This document shows, piece after piece, positions 1-7,894 of a DNA stretch of 64,000 nt. This DNA is from a bacterium. GTDB taxonomy: Bacteria; Actinomycetota; Acidimicrobiia; Acidimicrobiales; CATQHL01. The translations under genes were made by a program, and so were the position numbers. The stretch is from positions 1 to 64,000 of the forward strand of contig JAPOVS010000046.1 in the NCBI GenBank assembly GCA_026708055.1, in the 5' to 3' direction. Below the pieces are notes generated by a model, which was given only the letters and a program-made list of their open reading frames with translations, did no database searches and was not told where the DNA came from. Position 1 is the stretch's first letter; each line of letters starts with the position of its first letter.

Positions 1-125
1 GCGCCCGAACACCTCAGCCTCTCCAACTCGGCCCGCCGGCCGCGGGTGACTCTCACCGGGGCAGCAGGACGGCTCATGTCGACACCCCACCACACCCCGC
101 ACTCAAACTACCGACACACCACTAG

Positions 126-521
126 CGCTCACACGGCCACGACGCGGGACTCCAGCCGGTGCCCAACTGGGACGTCCCGGCTCTCGCGGGCGCGGGAGCC
201 CTGCGTTCGACGGTCAACGATCTTCTGATCTTCCTGGAGGCCAATCTCGGGTTGCGCCGGACGCCGCTACGCGAGGCGATGGCGCGCACGCACGTCGCGC
301 AGATCACCGATCCGGCGCTGGGAATGGACATCGGGCTGGGGTGGATAATCGCCGATGAGGGCGACCGCCGGTTCGTGTGGCACAACGGCGCCACCGGCGG
401 CTACAGCTCGTTCATCGGCTTCGATCCTCAGGCCCGCGAGGCAGTCGTCGTCCTGTCGAACTCGGTGAACAGCGTCGACGGTCTCGCGTACCGGCTGCTG
501 ACCCACGACTTCGACGAGTGA
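126..521 (+). pseudogene. C-terminal fragment of a beta-lactamase-family serine hydrolase
   Basis: The frame gives the C-terminal part of a class C beta-lactamase/esterase-type serine hydrolase: PVPNWDVPALAGAGALRST, then DIGLGWI and the W-HNGATGGYSSFIGF block that carries the family's H/K-x-G-like motif. It ends with a VVVLSNS strand typical of the family. The frame is closed upstream by a TAG at 123-125, so the catalytic S-x-x-K half is absent. The preceding 120 bases do not continue the family in any frame I could read. The first usable start is a GTG at 159, inside the fold. I read it as a decayed or rearranged gene; expression of the stub is unlikely. Confidence 0.7.
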
Positions 522-564
522 GCGGACCGGCGGAGATGCAGCGGTCTCGCGGTCGGATTCCCCC

Positions 565-1245
565 TCAGCCGGCCGGAACGTCCTCGCTGGGCCCTGCCTC
601 GGCGGCGCCGGGTGCCGTCATGTCGCTGTCAACCGAGTCGGCGGGACCGTCCTCTGCGGCCGCACCGCCACCGACGTTCTCGGGCTCGCCGGGGCGAATC
701 ACGCCGCACGCCACACGTTCGCCCGCACCGGGGGACTCGCCGTAGCTGTCGGGCTCGGCGTGAACGATGATCGCCGAGCCGTCGGCATCGAAGATCGAGT
801 TCTCGGCGCCGGGGGTCAACGTCACCGCCGCGGTGAAGAAGTCTGCACGAGCGGTGCCGTCGGCAGCGGCGTAGATGTTGGGCAGATCGCCGGCGTGCCA
901 GCCGCCCTCGTGCATGAACCCGTGATCGATTCCCTCCGGATTGAAATGGTCACCCGCAGCGCTGAAGTCGGGCTCGCATGCACCAACGGCGTGGATGTGG
1001 AATCCGTGACCGCCGGGTGACAGGCCGGTCACGTCGGCCTGCACAAGCACTCCGTTGGGGCCTTCGATGAGCGTGACGGTTCCCACAGCGCGGCCGTCGG
1101 GACCCACCAGATGGGCCGTGGCGGTGAGCGGGGCGCCGGCGCCGGTCTCGTCGGCGTCACCCTGTTGTGACGTGACCCCGGAGGTCGTGAGGATCAACAA
1201 CAGACCCACGAGCAGAGGAACCGGAAGGAGGCGATGGCGTGTCAT
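565..1245 (-). CDS. sodC: Secreted Cu/Zn superoxide dismutase family protein
   Basis: Dismutates superoxide outside the membrane. The protein starts MTRHRLLPVPLLVGLLLIL, a classic export signal of about 25 residues; this ATG at 1245 is preferred over an upstream in-frame start at 1299 because it places the signal at the N-terminus. The metal-site signatures are present: GFHIHAVGAC, then GDHFNPEG-HGFMHEGGWHAGDLPN, and the C-terminal AIIVHAEPDSYGESPGAGERVACGVI. The two cysteines (HAVGAC, RVACGV) can form the family's disulfide. A C-terminal Gly/Ala/Asp-rich tail follows the fold. It stands alone, converging on the serine-hydrolase fragment. Confidence 0.93.
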   Translation of the reverse strand: MTRHRLLPVPLLVGLLLILTTSGVTSQQGDADETGAGAPLTATAHLVGPDGRAVGTVTLIEGPNGVLVQADVTGLSPGGHGFHIHAVGACEPDFSAAGDHFNPEGIDHGFMHEGGWHAGDLPNIYAAADGTARADFFTAAVTLTPGAENSIFDADGSAIIVHAEPDSYGESPGAGERVACGVIRPGEPENVGGGAAAEDGPADSVDSDMTAPGAAEAGPSEDVPAG

Positions 1246-1347
1246 CGCGCGGACGCTACTTGGGCCGGACCGCTCACGCGGCGCAGCCTCGCGCCCCACC
1301 CGTCGAGGCCCGCCCTCATCTCTCCGCGTGTCGGCTTGTCCTGGGAG

Positions 1348-1480
1348 TTACCTGTCGAGGATGTTGGCTACTCGTGGGTCGAACACTCTCGTGAACTTGT
1401 CCAGGAGGTCGAGCATCCATGTCCGGGTCTGGTGTTGTTCCTCCGGAGGATCGTTGATCGAGCCGTCCTTCCTGATTCGG
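1348..1480 (-). other. Possible orphan C-terminal coding fragment
   Basis: On the minus strand a frame ending at a TAA (1348-1350) reads as a plausible protein tail with the segments DPPEEQHQTRTWMLDLLDK and FTRVFDPRVANILDR. No start or upstream domain is visible; towards 1490 it runs into the higBA promoter. It may be the 3' end of a gene whose body was lost when the toxin-antitoxin module arrived. I do not recognise the family. Low confidence. Confidence 0.25.
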
Positions 1481-1488
1481 CTTCTGTG

Positions 1489-1516
1489 TTGACGATGGAC
1501 GTCAAGCGTCTATCCT
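1489..1516 (+). promoter_or_regulatory. higBA promoter with overlapping palindromic operator
   Basis: TTGACG (1489-1494) and TATCCT (1511-1516) are separated by 16 bases, a good sigma-70-type promoter. Between them lies the near-palindrome gacgatGGACGTCaagcgtc (1491-1510), centred on GACGTC. The same structure recurs at 44396-44417, where it is fully palindromic (GACGC-TA-GACGTC-AA-GCGTC). Conservation in both copies supports an operator bound by HigA for autorepression (inference from the family). Confidence 0.7.
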
Positions 1517-1525
1517 GTTTCTGGC

Positions 1526-1807
1526 GTGATCGTCGGATACAAGGACAAGAGGACCGAGATGTTCGCCGCTGGAGAATTCGTCCCGGCATTCCAAGGCTTC
1601 GAGCAACAGGCCACGAGGCGGCTGGCGACCCTCAACGCGGTGCCGTCGCTGGAGACGTTGCGGGCGCTGCCCGGTAACCGGCTTGAGATGCTTCGGGGTG
1701 CCAGGAGGGGCCAGTACTCCATCTGGATCAACCGGCAATGGCGTATCTGCTTCACCTGGTCCGGTGATCTGGGGCCAACGGATGTCGAGATCGTGGACTA
1801 CCACTAG
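1526..1807 (+). CDS. higB: HigB-type toxin (RelE/ParE superfamily mRNA interferase)
   Basis: A 93-residue toxin of the HigB branch of RelE, which cleaves mRNA on the ribosome. The diagnostic block is GNRLEMLRGARRGQYSIWIN followed by QWRICFTW and a C-terminal VEIVDYH, matching the family's L-G-R-G-S/QYS-I-R/N-Q-W-R-I-F-W pattern. Start is a GTG at 1526, 10 bases after the -10 box, so the transcript is nearly leaderless. The toxin precedes its antitoxin, the reverse order typical of higBA. A deletion derivative of the same module lies at 44.4 kb. Confidence 0.9.
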   Translation: MIVGYKDKRTEMFAAGEFVPAFQGFEQQATRRLATLNAVPSLETLRALPGNRLEMLRGARRGQYSIWINRQWRICFTWSGDLGPTDVEIVDYH

Positions 1808-1823
1808 AAAGGAGGCTGTCACC

Positions 1824-2114
1824 ATGTTCAAGCGCGCTGTTCATCCCGGAGAGATTCTCAAGGAGGAGTTGCAGGAACTGGGTGTGTCGCCCACCGAGTT
1901 CGCGCGCCAGATCGACGTGCCGCCCAACCGCGTCGGGCAGATCATTGTCGGCAAGCGATCCGTGACCGCCGATACCGCTCTGCGATTCGGGCACTGGTTC
2001 GGCGTCGAGGCCCAGTTCTGGCTGAACCTCCAGACCCAATTCGACCTCATCATCGCCGAGCAAGCCAACGGCGCGGCCATCCAGAGCCTGCCGTCAGCAG
2101 CAGCACGCGCCTAA
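1824..2114 (+). CDS. higA: HigA-type antitoxin, XRE-family HTH protein
   Basis: A 96-residue antitoxin. MFKRAVHPGEILKEELQELG is the HigA hallmark, followed by the helix-turn-helix VSPTEFARQIDVPPNRVGQI and the WFGVEAQFWLNLQTQFDL segment. It should neutralise HigB and repress the promoter at 1489. The ATG at 1824 follows a strong ribosome site AAAGGAGG (1808-1815) directly after the higB stop, so the pair is translationally linked. The C-terminal two thirds are almost identical to the remnant at 44431-44671. Confidence 0.93.
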   Translation: MFKRAVHPGEILKEELQELGVSPTEFARQIDVPPNRVGQIIVGKRSVTADTALRFGHWFGVEAQFWLNLQTQFDLIIAEQANGAAIQSLPSAAARA

Positions 2115-2236
2115 CCCAACGCCCGCCTCCTGCTGCACGCATCGCACCAGCCGCCGTGGTTCACCATGGACTTGGACCGAGAGTTGTTGTCTCGGTACCT
2201 CCGAAGGAGTGTCCCCGGAGTCCGATTGCAGCAGCG

Positions 2237-3112
2237 CTACGTCGCCTGTGTCGTGGCCCAGCGACCGGTGGTTCGTCTAGCTAGCCATCCGAATGCCGAG
2301 AAGAACGCAATTCCGAGGAGCGCCGAGTAGAAGATCGCTCCGTAGAGTTCGGGAGTCCTCAGTTGAGCACGATAGCGATCTAGCAGAATCCCCAAACCCG
2401 GTTCGCCCTGCCTGAAGAAAAAGTCGCCAACAATAGAACCGATTATCGATGCGCCTGCAGCGATTCTGAATCCGGTGAACATCGCAGGTAGGGCAGCGGG
2501 CAGTTGGAGCTTCCAGAATCGAGTTGCTCTCGATGCTCCTTGGAGAGAGAACAGGTCGTGCATTTCGCTATCGGCCGACTTGAGACCGAACAGCGTGTTG
2601 GTGATGATCGGGAAAAGGCAAATCATTATTGAAACGATCACGCGGCTTCGGAAGTCAAACCCAAAGAGCAGACCGAGCAGCGGAACGATTGCCAAGATCG
2701 GTATGACCTGCAACAGGACAGCGTAGGGGTAGAGGGATACTTCAATCCATGAAGCGGCGACCATGATGGTCGCGACTGTCACTCCAACGGCGATGGCGAT
2801 GAACAGCCCGGTCAGTGAGACTTGGGTTGTGACCCACAGACCATCGAGCAGCTCTGCCCGCTTGCCGGCGTCGATGATCGATACGGACCAGACCTCATGG
2901 GGTGGAGGGACAAGAAACCGCCGCTGGGGCGACATAATCACGCCGGAGAACAGATACCAGAGCGTGATGAACAACCCAAGGGTTGCGACCGGGCCTACTA
3001 TCCGAGCTGTGCCACGCTCCTGGATCCAGCTCCAGATCCTGCTTGGCGCCCCAACGGCAATGATTCGAAGAGTCGAAGTGGTCGGCGGATTATCACCGTC
3101 AACTGGATCCAT
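2237..3112 (-). CDS. ABC transporter permease, SsuC/ThiX-like
   Basis: Inner-membrane permease of the binding-protein-dependent family used for sulfonates, pyrimidine precursors and similar small solutes. About six hydrophobic segments are visible, with the EAA-type loop in SLQGASRATRFWKLQLPAAL. It is the last gene of the operon that starts with the ATPase at 9617. Start ATG at 3112 overlaps the 3' end of the GntR gene by 14 bases; an upstream in-frame start at 3172 would overlap more. The binding protein is encoded separately at 12512-13798. The substrate is not determinable from sequence. Confidence 0.88.
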   Translation of the reverse strand: MDPVDGDNPPTTSTLRIIAVGAPSRIWSWIQERGTARIVGPVATLGLFITLWYLFSGVIMSPQRRFLVPPPHEVWSVSIIDAGKRAELLDGLWVTTQVSLTGLFIAIAVGVTVATIMVAASWIEVSLYPYAVLLQVIPILAIVPLLGLLFGFDFRSRVIVSIMICLFPIITNTLFGLKSADSEMHDLFSLQGASRATRFWKLQLPAALPAMFTGFRIAAGASIIGSIVGDFFFRQGEPGLGILLDRYRAQLRTPELYGAIFYSALLGIAFFSAFGWLARRTTGRWATTQAT

Positions 3113-3914
3113 TGTCAGACGCTTCTCGAAGCGCAGCCGCGCGGCGATTGCGCCATTCTGCCGCGACCCCATTTTGCGGCACCCTCCGGAGTATCTCGAG
3201 GGTCAACGCGCCAGGTAGGACATAGTTTCTGTTCCACGCCGCGGGATTCTCGGCGCCGCAGTAGAAGCTTTCCTCGAGGACGACCAGCGGATCACTCGGC
3301 TCGATCCGGAGGGCAACTGCAAGTTCGTCGCCTGCAACGGTTGCTGACACGGAAGCGACGGCGAACTGCAAGTCCGCTTGCTCTGCGAGGAGGTCGGTGA
3401 TGGAGGACGAGAACTTGTCCGCGAGAAGGCTCGGGTCGATTTCAGATGCCGGCACGACGCTCTCCATGAGTGCGATCGGCTGATCGTTCTTGGTCTTCAC
3501 GCGGGTGAGGACGGTGACAGCCGAACCAGGCGCGATATTGAGTTTCTGGGCCTGCTCGAGATCGGCGTGTGACTGATCGATCCGGATGTCTGTGGTTCCA
3601 CAGGTCCAGCCTTGGCGCGCTGCCAGACTCTCGAATGACTCGAGGACCTCCAGCCCGAGCGAGGCGTGCGGTGTCGCGGTGAGCACGGTCTTTGAGCCCT
3701 GCGTTCGCTGCACGATTCCTTCGTGGACCAGATAGGTCATGGCTTCGCGAACCGTCGAGCGGCCAACATCAAAGATGCGGGCGAGTTCCGGCTCACTTGG
3801 AAGTGCCGCCCCGGGCTCGAGCTCTTCCTCGTCGATCATGTTCAGCACGGCCTCGACGAGTTGAACGTACAGAGGACGGGTGTCGGCACGGAGCGGTTTC
3901 GCCATCGGACTCAT
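3099..3914 (-). CDS. GntR-family regulator, HutC/UTRA type
   Basis: A 271-residue regulator. The N-terminal winged helix-turn-helix is clear (RPLYVQLVEAVLNMI, then GAALPSEPELARIFDVGRST and TVREAMTYLVHEGIVQR). A UTRA effector domain follows from about residue 90 to 240, which in this subfamily binds a small metabolite. The start codon overlaps the ligase stop by 4 bases (ATGA). A palindrome-like site (3925-3940) lies 11 bases upstream of the start and matches three others before the cluster's other transcription units, so this protein is the likely regulator of 2.2-16.4 kb, including itself. The effector is unknown but plausibly the imported substrate or a product. Confidence 0.93.
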   Translation of the reverse strand: MSPMAKPLRADTRPLYVQLVEAVLNMIDEEELEPGAALPSEPELARIFDVGRSTVREAMTYLVHEGIVQRTQGSKTVLTATPHASLGLEVLESFESLAARQGWTCGTTDIRIDQSHADLEQAQKLNIAPGSAVTVLTRVKTKNDQPIALMESVVPASEIDPSLLADKFSSSITDLLAEQADLQFAVASVSATVAGDELAVALRIEPSDPLVVLEESFYCGAENPAAWNRNYVLPGALTLEILRRVPQNGVAAEWRNRRAAALREASDNGSS

Positions 3915-5407
3915 GCTCGCAGCTTATCTGATGTCTGAACTGTGCCGACCGGACGGCAGGTGGAACTCCGGGTGCTGAGGTGGAGGCGGTCGGCCTTGCC
4001 GCTGAAGGTGCGAGGGAACTTCTCGAGGATGTGCACACCCGCCGGGAAGAGCGACTCCTTCAGGCGCGCCCGGATGAACTCCTCGATCTCGCCTTCGTCG
4101 GTGCTGCGGGGAGTGGAGAGTTCCACGAAGCAGCGAACCTCCCCGTCGACGTCGATGACCACCGAGGCGTGGCGTACCGCGGGATGGTCGTAGGCGACGT
4201 CCTCCACCTCACGCAGGAACCCGCCGCGGCGCTGCGCGGCGTCGGCTTCCTGGACCCGACCCATCACCTTGATGTGCCCCCTCGCCGAGGCCACTCCCAC
4301 ATCTCCGGTGTGGAGGACCCCGCCGGCTGTGGTCTTGGCATAGGCCTCGGGCTTGTTGCGATACTCGCCGAAGAACCCGTCGGCCACCACGACCTCGCCG
4401 ATGCTGCCGGTGGGCAGTTCCCGGTTGTCGGCGTCGGCCACGTAGGCCAGCCGGTCCGGGAGCGGTCTACCGGCGAAACCCTCGGGGGCGATCTCGTCGC
4501 CGGGGGCTCCGAGGACCATGAAGCCGCCGAGTTCGCTCTGGCCGTAGCTCTCAGCGAGGGGAATGCCGAGGTGCTCGCGGTAGTCCCGCTTGATGCGCGG
4601 CGCCAGCGGTGAGCCTCCCGACAGCGCCAGGCGCAACCCGTGTGAGGGCCTGTTCTCGCGGGCGAGGCCGACGACGTCGGCGAGGGTCAGCGGGTAGGCC
4701 ACGAGCACGGTGCCGTCGTGGGCGGCGATGTCGTCCCAGATCTCACCGGGCGTGTGGCCGGCGGCGAGCACCACGTGGGCGCCGGTGTGCAGAGCGGGCA
4801 TGGCGCTGGCCACGAGCTGGAAGCTGCTCGCCACCGGGGTGGTCGCCACCAGCGCGTCGTCCATCCCGTAGCCGAGCCGCTCGGCGATGCAGGCGGCCCC
4901 CAGCGTGACCGGGCCGCTGGTCAGCACCGCGCCCTTCGGGTCGCCGGTCGTGCCCGAGGTATACGACAGGAACAGGGGAGAGGACTCGTCGTGATCGTTC
5001 GGCGCGGTCGCCGTCCCTCCGGCACCGACGACGTCAGCCAGCCGCACCGCCTCGATGCCCAGGATCTCGGCCAGGCGGGGGCGGTTCTCGTCGTCGGAGA
5101 CGACGACCGCCGGGTCCATGTCGCCCACGAAGTAGCCGAGCCGGTCGTCGGGCGTGCGAGCGTCGATGAGCGCCGGCAAGGCGCCGAGTCGCCAGACGGC
5201 GAAAATCGTCAGCCACGCCTCGATGCTGTCGGGACTGCAGATCCCGACGGTGCTGCCCTGCCCGACCCCCAAGTCGGCGAGAGTGCCCGCCACGACGGGA
5301 ACCCGCTCGCCGACCTCGGCGTAGCTGACGGTCGTTCCCTCCCGGCTGAGCGCCGGCCTGTCGGCGTGGCGTTCGCAAGCCCGCTCCAGAACCCTCACGA
5401 TGTCCAT
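3911..5407 (-). CDS. AMP-dependent acyl-CoA synthetase/ligase, cassette copy 1
   Basis: Adenylate-forming enzyme of the ANL superfamily, which activates a carboxylate as acyl-AMP and usually transfers it to CoA. The P-loop-like motif LSYTSGTTGDPKGAVLTSG and the A5/A8 regions (ESYGQSELGGF, LHTGDVGVASARGHIKVMGR) are present. The late catalytic lysine lies in FPRTFSGKADRLHL. At 498 residues it is normal length. It follows the amidohydrolase by 12 bases and overlaps GntR by 4. The cassette 2 homologue (29895-31346) is about 90 percent identical at DNA level in stretches I compared. Copy 1 carries a C-terminal extension of about 20 residues that contains the GntR operator. Substrate unknown. Confidence 0.9.
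   Translation of the reverse strand: MDIVRVLERACERHADRPALSREGTTVSYAEVGERVPVVAGTLADLGVGQGSTVGICSPDSIEAWLTIFAVWRLGALPALIDARTPDDRLGYFVGDMDPAVVVSDDENRPRLAEILGIEAVRLADVVGAGGTATAPNDHDESSPLFLSYTSGTTGDPKGAVLTSGPVTLGAACIAERLGYGMDDALVATTPVASSFQLVASAMPALHTGAHVVLAAGHTPGEIWDDIAAHDGTVLVAYPLTLADVVGLARENRPSHGLRLALSGGSPLAPRIKRDYREHLGIPLAESYGQSELGGFMVLGAPGDEIAPEGFAGRPLPDRLAYVADADNRELPTGSIGEVVVADGFFGEYRNKPEAYAKTTAGGVLHTGDVGVASARGHIKVMGRVQEADAAQRRGGFLREVEDVAYDHPAVRHASVVIDVDGEVRCFVELSTPRSTDEGEIEEFIRARLKESLFPAGVHILEKFPRTFSGKADRLHLSTRSSTCRPVGTVQTSDKLRA
3925..3940. promoter_or_regulatory. Candidate GntR operator, site 1 (autoregulation)
   Basis: TATCTGATGTCTGAAC matches 13 of 16 positions of the palindrome TATCAGATGTCTGATA (the reverse complement of site 2). 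It lies inside the last codons of the ligase gene, just upstream of the GntR start. The ligase paralogue in cassette 2 ends before this segment and has no such site. Confidence 0.6.
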
Positions 5408-5419
5408 GGTTCTCGGCCC

Positions 5420-6751
5420 CTAGTTCTCTACGCGGATCCTGTCGATACCCGCTCTGGCGTAGTAGCTGTCAATGACGTCCATCGCTTGACGGCGCAGAGC
5501 CTCGACGTCGAGGTGCACGAACTCCCGATCTTCCACGACGACGCTCCCGTCGACGATGACGTGACGCACGTCGGAACCTCTGGCGCGGTGCACCACGCTC
5601 CAGACCGGGTCGAGGATCGGATCGATGCTCAAGCCCCGCGCCGAGACACAGATCAAGTCGGCGAGCGCCCCGACGGAGACCTCGCCAAGTTGGCCGCCGA
5701 AACCAACGGCCCTGGCGCCGTTCACCGTGGCCATGCGCAGCGCGACCGGCGGCGAGACCGCGCCCGGATTCTCGTTTCGGATCGACTGCAGCAGCACCTC
5801 TTGGCGCATCTCGCAGAACATGTCGGCCATCTGATCGATCCCCAAGCCGACGTTCACCCCGGCATCCATCAGATCCACGACGCGCGTGAAGCCCTTGGCC
5901 AGCTTCATGTGGTTGCTGGGACAATGCACCACGTGGGTGCCGGTGCGTGCCAGCAGGTCGATCTCCGCGTCGGAGAGCAGCACGCAGTGCACCAGCGTCA
6001 CATCCGCGCCACAGAAACCCAGGCGATCCAGGAACTCGATCGGGCGGCAGCCGTGTTCGGCCTGGATGTTCTGGACCTCGGTGGCCGTCTCGGCGACGTG
6101 TGTGTAGAGCCGCAGGCTGTGGACCTCGGCGAACTCCCGGGCTGCGACATAGTCAGTGGGCGCGGCCTGGCGGAACGACACGGGTGCCAGCATGAGGCGC
6201 TCCGCCGGCACGCCTTCGTTGAGCAGCCCACGGATCCGCTCGAATCCGTTCTCGAGGCTCTCGCAAATCGGGTCGTGGCCCTGCGTCATGAGGCCCCGGG
6301 CTAGGTACCAGCGGATGCCGGTGGACTCGTAGCCGGCGATTGTGGCTTCATCGAGCCCGTCCCGATGGAACGGGTAGACGTGGTCGACGACCGTCGTCGT
6401 ACCCGCGGCCAGCAGCCGGGCGGTGCTGTACGCCGCCATTGTCTCGTACTCCGCCGCCCCGGCCGCCTCGCTCAGCCGCCAGTAGAACCGCAGAATCTCG
6501 TCCAGCTTCAGACCCTCGCCCGCGTCCAACCCGGGAGTCATGTCTCGCAGGTGATCGTGCAGGTTCACCAGGCCTGGTATCACGATCGTCCCCGAGGCGT
6601 CCACGCTGCGGCGCGCCGCCCGCGCCGGGCCTCCAATGGCGACGATCCGTCCACCGTCGACGTAGATGTCGCCGGCGGTGACGGTGCCCGCCTCGTCGCA
6701 GGTGATGCAGAGACCCCCCGTCAGCACGAGGTCGACGTCACCTGGAGTCAT
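5420..6751 (-). CDS. Amidohydrolase (ATZ/TRZ, cytosine-deaminase-like), cassette copy 1
   Basis: Metal-dependent TIM-barrel hydrolase of the family that includes SAH/MTA deaminase, atrazine chlorohydrolase and 8-oxoguanine deaminase. Metal ligands are visible: PGLVNLHDHLRDM (HxH), RLYTHVAET (His), TLVHCVLLSDAE (His) and GLGIDQMADMF (Asp). The usual HTH reads H-D-H and the usual TDS reads IDQ; both variants recur in the cassette 2 copy, so they are a family trait rather than damage. Length 443 is typical. It is separated from the dehydrogenase gene by 3 bases. It probably deaminates or dechlorinates a heterocycle, or opens an amidine; exact reaction unknown. Confidence 0.88.
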   Translation of the reverse strand: MTPGDVDLVLTGGLCITCDEAGTVTAGDIYVDGGRIVAIGGPARAARRSVDASGTIVIPGLVNLHDHLRDMTPGLDAGEGLKLDEILRFYWRLSEAAGAAEYETMAAYSTARLLAAGTTTVVDHVYPFHRDGLDEATIAGYESTGIRWYLARGLMTQGHDPICESLENGFERIRGLLNEGVPAERLMLAPVSFRQAAPTDYVAAREFAEVHSLRLYTHVAETATEVQNIQAEHGCRPIEFLDRLGFCGADVTLVHCVLLSDAEIDLLARTGTHVVHCPSNHMKLAKGFTRVVDLMDAGVNVGLGIDQMADMFCEMRQEVLLQSIRNENPGAVSPPVALRMATVNGARAVGFGGQLGEVSVGALADLICVSARGLSIDPILDPVWSVVHRARGSDVRHVIVDGSVVVEDREFVHLDVEALRRQAMDVIDSYYARAGIDRIRVEN

Positions 6752-6754
6752 CCC

Positions 6755-7894
6755 TCACCACCAGCCCTGCTCGGCCGCTGACCGCAATCCCGCACTGCCG
6801 ACACCGTCGAGTCCCCAGCCGGCCAGGGTCCTGCCCTCGGTGGCGTAGTCCCTGCCCGACGCAACCGACGCCAGCACGATGAGGCTGTCCATCACCGGGG
6901 TGGCGACGCCCAGTTCCCGGCCCAGCGACGAGGCCAGCACCAGCGAGTACGGCACATCCTCGGACACGAAGCGATGATCCAATGCTCCCGGGCCGCAGGC
7001 GAACTCCACCCGTGCGAGCAGGCTCGACCGCACCGTCTCGAACAGGGTGCTCTCCTTCCGGTCGGCCAGGCCTTGAGCCACGAGGTAGTCCTCGTAGGGT
7101 GTCTCATTGGCGAGACCGAGGGCCCTGCGCATCGCTAGGTACTCCCCGTCGAGCGCCTCGATGACGTTGACGACGCCGGGGCTTCCGCCCGTGCCCCACA
7201 GGGTGAACGTGCCCTCGGGCTGCTGGATCGACCCCAGGTTCAGGAGCATGGCCGGCACGTGGTCGATGGCGTTGAAGTTCAGCAGCAGCGTCTCCCAGAC
7301 GTTCTCCGCCCCACTGACCCAGGACCAGATGGCAGATGCCAGCCGTGTCACGTCATCGAGACGGCTGCTCGGCAGCGCGGCGACAAGCGTTCCACCGAGC
7401 TTCCGGGTTGCTCCGACCTTCCCCGGACCGGAGACGAACGCACCTGCATACGGCAGCGAATTCGTCTCACCGGCGGTGATGTCGGGGTGCCTGTTGATCT
7501 TCCGCAGAGCTGCCATTGCGGAGAAGGCGCCCCCGGGCTCGCCTACCCAGAGGACGCTCTGTCCGTCTCGCCACGCGGGCGCGAGGAGCGTCGCGAGCGG
7601 CTCGTGTCCGTACGACGGCACCGAGACGATCACCACGCTCGCGAGCGCGGCAGCTGCCACGGGGTCGGTCGACGTTGCCACGACAGGAGCAAGCTGCGAC
7701 TCGGCCGCCGTGTCAGAGGGCGAACTGCGGAATGTCACCTCAATGCCGCCGGCGGAGTCGACGGCTTCGAGGGCGGTGCCGAATCGGGGCTGGTCCGCCA
7801 GCACGACCGGGCGGCCGGCCAGACCGAGTTCGGCGGCGATGGTCAGGCCGCCGCCGCCGGTTCCGATGACGGCGATGTCGCTGGGGATCCTCAC
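6755..7894 (-). CDS. Opine/octopine-dehydrogenase-like NAD(P)-dependent protein, cassette copy 1
   Basis: A 379-residue protein with an N-terminal dinucleotide-binding Rossmann fold (IAVIGTGGGGLTIAAELGLA, acidic end of beta 2 at VLADQP). The helical C-terminal domain resembles octopine/nopaline dehydrogenases (NFNAIDHVPAMLLNLG, with the family's N-x-x-x-H pair). Such enzymes form or split a C-N bond between an amino acid and a keto acid. It overlaps the LLM gene by 4 bases and sits 3 bases before the amidohydrolase, an arrangement repeated exactly in cassette 2. In a catabolic operon the oxidative, opine-splitting direction is the likelier one (inference). Confidence 0.8.
   Translation of the reverse strand: MRIPSDIAVIGTGGGGLTIAAELGLAGRPVVLADQPRFGTALEAVDSAGGIEVTFRSSPSDTAAESQLAPVVATSTDPVAAAALASVVIVSVPSYGHEPLATLLAPAWRDGQSVLWVGEPGGAFSAMAALRKINRHPDITAGETNSLPYAGAFVSGPGKVGATRKLGGTLVAALPSSRLDDVTRLASAIWSWVSGAENVWETLLLNFNAIDHVPAMLLNLGSIQQPEGTFTLWGTGGSPGVVNVIEALDGEYLAMRRALGLANETPYEDYLVAQGLADRKESTLFETVRSSLLARVEFACGPGALDHRFVSEDVPYSLVLASSLGRELGVATPVMDSLIVLASVASGRDYATEGRTLAGWGLDGVGSAGLRSAAEQGWW

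Noticed and set aside
3587-3604. A further GntR-like half site (ggatgtctgtgg) inside the GntR gene
   Set aside because: It matches only one arm and lies mid-gene on a conserved coding stretch.
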